Of a stretch of 64,000 nt of DNA, positions 57,303-64,000 are shown in pieces (the stretch's first letter is position 1; each line of letters begins with the position of its first letter). The DNA lies in NCBI GenBank assembly GCA_021018815.1, contig JAITYX010000053.1:1240001-1304000 (forward strand). The letters are read 5' to 3'. Source of the DNA: Talinum fruticosum (taxonomy: Eukaryota > Streptophyta > Magnoliopsida > Caryophyllales > Talinaceae). A program made the translations under genes and the position numbers. The notes under the pieces were generated by a model, which ran no database searches, was not told the origin of the DNA, and saw nothing but the letters and a program-made list of their open reading frames with translations.

Positions 57303-59335
57303 TGTAGACACCTAAAAATTGTCATGCTTTTTCTCTTGTTATTTATTTGTTGGCCCGATGATGAAATCATGAGTCTTGTTTGAGGATTTGGATCACGGAA
57401 TGAGTTTGATTGGTGCAACGGAAGCTAGTAAACAACAAAGAACCCCTAGCACCAAATAAATAGTCTTTTTGCATTGGATCAGTCCAAAATCCCTTTTTCT
57501 TTCGGACGGTCCAAGCCCGGGCCAAGCCTCGCAGACACAACGGGGTCTAGTGCTACGTACGGGAAAATTCTAGGCTCGAATTCTGCATTTCGGTTTTGTC
57601 CAATCGGACACGGAGTCGAAGACATCAAGATGATGTTAAGCGTTGCATTTTGTGATAACAGGTATCAAAGTGCTACATTTAAGTTCCAAGACAGTCCACC
57701 CGAGACTAAGAGCACACATCCCCAAGATGACATAGCATGGCCGGTGACCTCTACCACTTATTTTGTCTCAAATTGTTGTGTTTTAGCCTCGAAGACTCCC
57801 GGGCAGCACAGAAGGGCACGAAACCCTAGGTGACACACCATGACTGGTGCCCCTACACTCTTTCTAACCTTAAAACACTATGTTTTGGGCTAAGGAATCT
57901 TGTTGCGACATGCTAAGGCACGAAACCCTAGAGAACCTCCCTTATGGCCGGCGCCCGTGACACATTTTTTATCGATTTTATCCAGTTTCTATCCGATTCT
58001 ATTTTCACTTTATCCTGGTCTGGTTTTGTAGCTAGCTTTGGACGGCTGGCGAAGCATAAACCCTTGGTTATTCCTTGACCTAACCTCTCCCTATAAATAG
58101 AAAGTCTTGGCTCTCATTCTAATAATGGCTCATCCCTCGGCATCATATTGCTCGAAACCTATCTAAGAGCTACTCGTATACTCCCATTTGTATTCCGATC
58201 TCTTAGTCTCTTTTCAGCCTTCTAATCATCTTCCTTAGTTTCCCACATTCGAACCCTTATACTCCATTAGTTACACATCTACCTACCTATCTCCACAAAA
58301 TACTTACAAAAAGCCCCTTGAATTCGCATCACCGGATCTAGATTCGAGATCCGGATCACCAGGTGAGACAACCCGAGGGCATAAAATCATTCTTCAAATC
58401 ACGGTTTACTTATTTATATTATTTATGGTTTTCCATATTGTGGGGAAAAGATGTATCGCTTTTAATTCCTCCTTGCCCGATGTAATCTTTTAGTTTTTTC
58501 ACTTTCGTTTCTTTTTGCTTTCTTTATCACTTGCTATTATCTTGCTTTGGTTTCTCTAATTTCTTTGTCACATGCTATGTGCTTGTGTTTGATACATTAT
58601 GTAAATTTACTACTCAAACTAGTAATGGTCGTCTTTCGATGGCCGGAATGGAAATGCTTTTCCCAACGTTTCACACCCTTGCCCTCGAATCCAATACTTG
58701 GTTCTAAGATCGACTGAGTCATTTTTAGCCTTTTTTAGTTCGGTTTTCCCGTACTAATATTGTAAGAGCAATTCCTACTTTTGTTTTTGTTAGTTTTTCT
58801 CTCCTAAAACCTAACTAGCCACTCCCTTTCGATTTATTCCTCTAGATTTGTTTCTCGACTTTTTCTCGTCCGTAGGATTAAAAAAAGACATTTGGATATG
58901 CCAGCTAGGCCGGAGGCCAAGGCTAACTTCCTCGGCCATGGCCTCGTGGTCGACGCCACCAAACCCTTGGTGCTGGCTTCGGCCAGCAGCGTGGGGTCAA
59001 TAGTTGTGACTTGGGTCCAAACCGGTATTTTGACATCGGTTTGGCCCTAGAGCCTCATGGAAAAAATAGAAACTCTAATTTTTAATTTTCGATTAAGAAA
59101 TAATATCGCAGAATTCTGAAAATAATTGCCAAAATAAAATAAGTAATGAAAGCGCCATTCAAACTTTACTTAGTTCATCTATTAAATCAATTTAATAAAA
59201 TTCAAAAATGCAAATAAAATGTTCATCCCCACATTCCAAACCATCTTAAAAACCCTATATCATTCTTTAAAATTTCCAAAACACCTAGCATTCGTGGGCA
59301 AGCTTGTTCGGCCCCACTGGACCATGGTTGCTACA
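57303..59335 (+). repeat. 3' LTR of the Tat-like element (full length, 2.03 kb)
   Basis: TGTAGACACC to TTGCTACA. The ends match the 5' LTR at 12677-13285, but it contains an additional 1.42 kb (about 57464-58888). That interval includes a TATA box and a pyrimidine-rich leader, so this copy shows the original LTR structure. The 119-codon open frame at 57474-57833 lies in the U3 part and has no recognisable domain. Confidence 0.85.
58092..58099 (+). promoter_or_regulatory. TATA box in the Tat 3' LTR
   Basis: TATAAATA in CTCCCTATAAATAGAAAG; the corresponding segment is deleted in the 5' LTR. Confidence 0.65.
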
Positions 59336-59534
59336 CATTTCAATGTATATTATCTAATGCTAGTTTTATAGATACCATTGCTTCTTTCTTGAACACCTAA
59401 TAACATGCTAAATGTCTGAATTCCACTTAAATTCTCTAAGGTAGATTGTTGAATGTTGTTGATGTAGGTTACAGAGTCATTGAACATTAAGTATTAATAA
59501 AAGAAGAAAAGGATAACATGTTAATATATAATGG

Positions 59535-62004
59535 TTAGTTGTGACAATACTTTACCCGAGGAAGCCGTGATAAATTTTTGGATTTTTGTATCCTTGAATA
59601 TATGCCTTTTGCTTTATTTATTTTCTTTTCCACTATACACTTCTTTCTCAAATTTTTTCCTCCTTTATTCCTTCTTGTAGGCGGATTCTTAATAGTTCTT
59701 TGAGAACTCTCACTATGTTCCTGATCTTCGGACAAATACATAGATCTAACTTCTATTTCAATAACTTTCTAGATCTATGACAAACTGCTCACAAATGCCT
59801 CTTGCTTTTGAATTCATTTGGCTTGCTAAAAGGAGGGTATCTATTTTATGAAAAAATTGTGCTCTCCAAACAGATGGAGTTACCCCAAATAGTCAACTTG
59901 AACTTCTAGAATAATCTTCTCCTACTATTTGAGGTCTAGCATTCCTCATGCACCTCTTCATAAAATACAGTGCAGGAATGCTTTGTAAACAATTCACATT
60001 GTATACTCTTAACCAATGGCAACATAAGATTCCTACCTAAAAAGCTTTTTGCAATCACAAGTTACGCTCTTATCGACAGGGTAAACTTCACACAAAAAGC
60101 CCACTCTCCCCATAACATATCTTGTATACAAAGTAACAATCCTCTTTACCGTATGGACTCTCAATAGAGCTGATTAACTATTATCGACAACTTTCTCCAT
60201 TTATAAGCTCTTCTTCAAAGACTTTATAGAAGATGATAGTATAAACCTTAACAGACTTGCTATAACATACTTACATGAGGATTATACAACTCTGCAAACC
60301 CTTGTTTATTTGCAACATTATCATCTCTTTCATTCCTTCTCCATTATGTCATTACTTCTTGAAATACATCATACATATCACACAAACTTGCATTAGCGTG
60401 CCCATGTCTAGATAAAAACCATTCAAAGACTCACTCATTTGAGATGATTGAACTCCTCCAGAGAAGTAATCTTTTCAATATGGTGGACATCACTTTTCTT
60501 TAGTACCATATATCCTTTGTATCCAAGGATTATCATCACACCCAAATTCTTTTACGAAACTTATATAATAAAAATACAAGATATCAGTATACAATAGCAT
60601 ACAAAATGATCTACAATAACAAGTCATCAGCATACAATAATAACATAGTACAAGTAGTTGTAATACTACCAGTATACAATTGTACACTAATCGATATACA
60701 ATTGTATACCAAAACATGACATTCATAAACATGCTATCAATGTATAAATAACATAACACTAGCTAATGATAATGCTTGTATGCAAAACCTTGTCATACTA
60801 CCAGTATATAATTGTATACTAAGAAGTATACCATCGTAAACTAATAAGTATACAATTGTATACCAAAAATGACTGGTAATAAACAAGCTATCAATGTACA
60901 ATAACAAAATACTTACATCTTCCATACACTATCAAACTCTGGGATTGTGGTACACCTTTTAAGCAAAAATCAAATTTTCTTGCAAAACCTTGCTTCATTT
61001 TTAAATGATTTATGTACTTCCTTGAGTTTTCTTCAAGATGCCAAGTACACAGACCTATGTCTTGATGTAGAAAATACTTGACTAATTGCATTAGCCATTG
61101 GAAAATCTTGATATGCCATGATTGTAATTGGTGTGCGATCATTCATAGATCGAAAAAAGTCTTAAACAACCAACAAAAACTTTCAATTTTCTCATTGAGG
61201 AGAAATCCAGTACCAACCAAAAGATTCCTCCTATGATGATTCATACACACAAATTTTACGCATATCATATTGTATCGGTTTGCCCTATGTGTTGTATCAA
61301 ATACTAATAAATCTCCAAATAGAAGATAATCTTCTCTCATTTGGCCACCTCTCCAAAAGAAAAAAATCTAATTAAACATCTATCACAATCAAGTTCTTCA
61401 ACATGAAAGAAGTTTTTTTAGCAAGTTTTCTTTTACAAAAATCTCAACTAAAGAACTTACATCACCGCCTTCCATATTCTTTTTGACTTCTTTTGCCGAT
61501 GCATTATATCAATCTTTCGTTGACAATCCTATAACCGGAGACCCACCTGCCTCATTTCTCATCAATTTATATGCATGAGACAATTGCACACCACTTTTCC
61601 TCAATTTTTGCACATGAGTAAGATGTGCTTTCTTACAATACGATTCGATTTCTCCAAATGCACTTCATCTTCCGAGAGAAATTATGATTGTGCTCCATAT
61701 CATAGGTTGTAACAACCCAATCTCCACTATTGTCGTGCTTTATGATCATCCTTGCTTTAGAAATGCATCCTGTATTTGTTTTTGTAAATTGTATGGATTG
61801 CTTTGTAGTAGGTCTCTTTACTCCTTCTTTTGTGCAATTAAACTCTTTCCTTATTAACTCATCACTATTCGCTCTCCACCTCGACTTCCCATATATTACA
61901 CCAAAACCTATTCTATAAGCATAATTATTATAGGCGTCGAATGCTTCACTTTCACTTTTAAACCTTCTACCACATAATTGTGATTCTTCAGCTTCCTTCA
62001 CCAT
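59535..62004 (-). pseudogene. FAR1-type MULE transposase, broken
   Basis: The minus-strand start at 62004 gives MVKEAEESQLCGRRFKSESE and AFDAYNNYAYRIGFGV, the FAR1 DNA-binding domain with its CC/HH zinc-binding pattern ending in MEHNHNF (about residues 10-110). Next (about 61620-61530) come LRKSGVQLSHAYKLMR and SPVIGL. The MULE transposase core begins at 61340 with GDLLVFDTTHRANRYN, which holds the first catalytic Asp. In a shifted frame near 61110 the segment IMAYQDFPMANAI replaces the usual T-D-Q-D, so the second catalytic Asp may be lost. CTWHLEENSRKY follows (61030). The C-terminal part (59900-59535) has a WR-x-x-F and NPPTRRNKGGKN segment like the family's tail. There are many stops. FAR1-related transposases are the ancestors of the FHY3/FAR1 light-signalling factors, but this copy is transposon-borne and dead. 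Confidence 0.75.
60670..60905. repeat. GTATACAATTGTATAC repeats inside the MULE
   Basis: Several palindromic units such as ATACAATTGTATACCAAAA and a repeated CATTCATAAACATGCTATCAATGTA-type block (about 60720 and 60880). These are the same motif family as the terminal arrays, probably within an intron of the transposase gene. Confidence 0.65.
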
Positions 62005-62089
62005 TATCTCATCACCTACTCGTAGGTTGCTCCATGCTCATATGCACGGCTTTGCTCTTGATCATCGTCAGTAACTAGTTCCGCAAAAT

Positions 62090-62935
62090 TATGCATTAGT
62101 GTATATTAAAATACTGTTTAATGTATAATAGTATAATAGTTAGTGTACAATGTTATAATATTTAGTGTACAACACAAATTAAAAATTCATAATCCAATTG
62201 TATAAATCACTTTGATTATTTCTTACCTACTGTATGTTGCTTCCTTATATCATAACCTATCAGTAGGTTGCTTCATGCAATTAATTGCATGAGTTTGCTT
62301 TTGGTCATCTTCGAGTAACTGATTTTGTAAACTTATGTATTAGTGTATATTAAAACTCTACTTAATGTACAATAGTGTAATATTTAGTGTACAATAGTGT
62401 AATATTCACTTTACAATACAAATTAAAAATCAGTATACAATTTTTCACATGCTTTGACAATGCAATATCTCTAAGTGTACAATAGTGGCTATTAAGACCA
62501 TGTTTAATGCCCAATGCTATAATATTTAGTGTACAATTGAAAATTTTCACACATTATTGGTGCTTTGTCAAAACAAGTGTAATTTATTCAAAGTGTACAA
62601 GTAGTGTATATTAAGATACTATTTAATGTATAATAGTATAATATTTAGTGTACAATTAAAATTGTATACAATCAGTATATAATACACTAATCGGTGTCCA
62701 ATCGTACACTAATCCGTGTACAATTGTACACTAATTAGTATATAATTCTAATTCAACTAACATTGTATATAATCAGTATATAATACACTAATTAGTGTAC
62801 AATTGTACACTAATCGAGTATACAAATTCCAATAGATCATGATTACAGACATGAGATCCCGATCACAAAGCATAGATTTTGGTACAATTGTACACTAATC
62901 AATGTGAAATTGTTCACTAATCAAGTATAAGAATT
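62090..62935. repeat. MULE right subterminal GTACAC repeats
   Basis: There are many copies of TTAGTGTACAAT and of the palindromic CTAATTAGTGTACAATTGTACACTAAT-type unit. A duplicated block around TGTATATTAAAA(T)ACT(G/C)T occurs at about 62100 and 62345. This mirrors 9134-9212 at the other end of the element. Confidence 0.75.
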
Positions 62936-63284
62936 TCGATTCAACAAACATGAGATCCTTATTATAGCAAGAGATCCTGATCATAGCATAGGTTTTCCGA
63001 ATTCAAACCTCGCATTAATATATAGCACCATATCGTGATTTGTTCCAATCTTTAGATCTAATATCTCCATAATTCAAGAGAGAGTGATCGGTAAAGAATG
63101 AGACCGATTGATCGGCAGAGAATTAGACAGAGAATAATCTCCTAAGAGAATGATCAAAGAGAAAGGCGATCAAACGGAAGGGCGATCAACAGAATAATAG
63201 GCAACGACGATGAGGGAGAAAGAACAGAGGGCGAGAGCAAGAGTTGAACACGATGAGTGAAAAATATTATCAGCGAGCAAAGAG

Positions 63285-63292
63285 ATATATAT
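63285..63292 (-). promoter_or_regulatory. Possible promoter of the MULE transposase
   Basis: TATATATA on the minus strand, followed downstream (63245-63060) by a pyrimidine-rich leader-like stretch before the transposase start at 62004. The gap of 1.3 kb would need an intron in the leader. Confidence 0.3.
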
Positions 63293-63420
63293 ACCACATG
63301 AAAAAGCAAGCAAAATTACAAAATTACCCACTGGAGTACATAACAATCTATCCTCCCGGGACTTTATTAGAATTTTTAGGGAAAAGATGGGACATTGCTC
63401 TAGTGTTCCGTTCATTGGAG

Positions 63421-63639
63421 TGGAATTCTTTTTGGGTACTGTCCTATGACGAAAAATAGACTAAACCGATGCTGTATGCACTCGAAGTGGATTGCACCGG
63501 CGAAGACCGAGGTGTAGAGCCAGGTACAGAGCAAGGGGAAGAGGTATCGGATTCCTAGTTGAGGCTTTCTAACCTTTTGTAGCTCGAATTCCGACGAAAC
63601 CCAATGGTAGTAGACTTTCCTATTCTGCAACCCAAAGGA
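63421..63639. other. Unassigned spacer
   Basis: About 220 bases of mixed composition without repeats shared with the rest of the window and without a convincing ORF; it separates the MULE from the reversed array unit. Confidence 0.4.
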
Positions 63640-64000
63640 TAATGCTTAGGACAATGTGAAGGAACACAACTTTTTAGAGGAAGGGGCTTAAGTGCAAGAC
63701 CCGTAGACACTAAGAATGCCTTTTTTTTCGGATGCACATAAGGAATGCAAAATAAATGAAATGAAATGTAATGATGCTCATGACTTAATTTGGAATGATT
63801 TGTGATTTGGCTAATGCATAAATGAATACTTCTAATTGAAGATGAATTTGTTTTTGCTAAATGATAAATGAAAATAAAAAATTCGACCCACCTAATTTGA
63901 GATGAATTTATTTTGGCTAAATGAAAAATAAAAACTGAAATTTGGACGCACCTAATTTGAGATGAATTTATGTTGGCCAAATAAAAATAAAAATGCAAGA
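63640..64000 (-). repeat. Reversed partial copy of the Tat array unit
   Basis: Read on the minus strand, this shows the unit's AGCCAAA...AATTCATCTCAAATTAGGTG subrepeats. These are followed by TTATGCATTAGCCAAATCA, then AAGTCATGAGCATCATTACAT and, at its end, a GGTCTTGCACTTAAGCCCC block, in the same order as in the array (compare 14380-14610). It is more diverged than the nine units are from each other. It continues past the window edge, so a second Tat-related element or a satellite block lies there. Confidence 0.75.

Larger units (their letters stand above)
12677..59335 (+). mobile_element. Tat-lineage Ty3/gypsy element without pol, containing nested elements
   Basis: The ends are TGTAGACACC at 12677 and GGTTGCTACA at 59335. 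The flanking five bases are CATAT (12672-12676) and CATTT (59336-59340), a target duplication with one mismatch. A TGGCGACCCC primer site (tRNA-Arg type, typical of Tat/Ogre elements) follows the 5' LTR. Internal contents are a short leader, nine tandem units of about 1.57 kb, a broken gag (52305-53048), a remnant of the 3' region with a 44-base minisatellite, and the 3' LTR. Protease, reverse transcriptase, RNase H and integrase are absent. Without the two SIRE elements, the Helitron and their duplications it is about 19.5 kb, of which about 14.1 kb is the array. Confidence 0.8.
59336..63420 (-). mobile_element. MULE, right half (transposase side)
   Basis: This is the continuation of 9129-12676 after the Tat insertion. 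It holds the FAR1/MULE transposase pseudogene (minus strand) and GTACAC-type repeats on both sides of it (60670-60870 and 62090-62930), and then an outer region with a minus-strand TATA-like TATATATA (63285-63292). The outer border is placed only roughly: no terminal inverted repeat could be confirmed because the left terminus is missing. Confidence 0.6.

Noticed and set aside
57474..57833. 119-codon ORF in the Tat 3' LTR
   Set aside because: It lies in U3 upstream of the TATA box, is absent from the 5' LTR and shows no domain; an open frame of this length can arise by chance.
61600..62004. Host FAR1/FHY3-type transcription factor
   Set aside because: The FAR1 domain is followed by a MULE transposase core in a broken frame and is flanked by the element's terminal repeats, so it is transposon-borne.

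Overview
The window is plant nuclear DNA, almost certainly from a flowering plant. It is AT-rich and intron-bearing, and it holds no recognisable single-copy host gene. Everything I can identify is transposable-element DNA of plant type: SIRE/Maximus-like Ty1/copia elements, a Tat-lineage Ty3/gypsy element with a tRNA-Arg-type primer site, a CACTA element with a Ulp1-like protease, a MULE with a FAR1-type transposase and a second Ulp1-like gene, a Helitron-like element, and a probable solo LTR. The sequence alone does not let me name the species.

Layout. 1-6153: rearranged minus-strand SIRE-like DNA (gag and start of pol, an LTR, part of a second internal region, and an LTR fragment). 6154-9128: 3' half of a CACTA element, plus strand, ending in a clear CACTA terminus. 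9129-12676 and 59336 to about 63420: the two halves of one MULE. It carries a plus-strand Ulp1-like pseudogene and a convergent minus-strand FAR1/MULE transposase pseudogene, and the same GTACAC-rich repeats lie at both ends. The halves are separated by a 46.7-kb insertion, a Tat-like gypsy element at 12677-59335 (target duplication CATAT/CATTT).

The Tat-like element has LTRs, a primer site and a broken gag but no pol. Its main feature is a nine-unit tandem array (units 1.43-1.64 kb, about 14.1 kb of array sequence) between the primer site and gag. Every unit carries the gag start codon and roughly the first 29 gag codons, so the array is an amplification of the element's own leader plus gag start. 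Two SIRE-like elements inserted into the array: element A (18413-29296, plus strand, TSD ACCTA) and element B (37650-51549, minus strand, TSD TTTCT). Element B in turn contains a 3-kb probable solo LTR (41602-44576). A 2.3-kb Helitron-like element (53603-55919) sits in the Tat 3' region. The nesting therefore reads MULE, then Tat, then SIRE A, SIRE B and the Helitron, with the solo LTR inside SIRE B. At the right edge (about 63640-64000) part of the same array unit appears in reverse orientation.

How the parts work together: elements A and B keep LTRs, primer sites, polypurine tracts, the protease, integrase and reverse transcriptase motifs, and a third ORF downstream of pol preceded by its own conserved TATA box. 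All coding regions have frameshifts. Many of the differences between repeat copies are 1-2 base indels next to CG, so some frameshifts may be sequencing or assembly errors rather than real decay.
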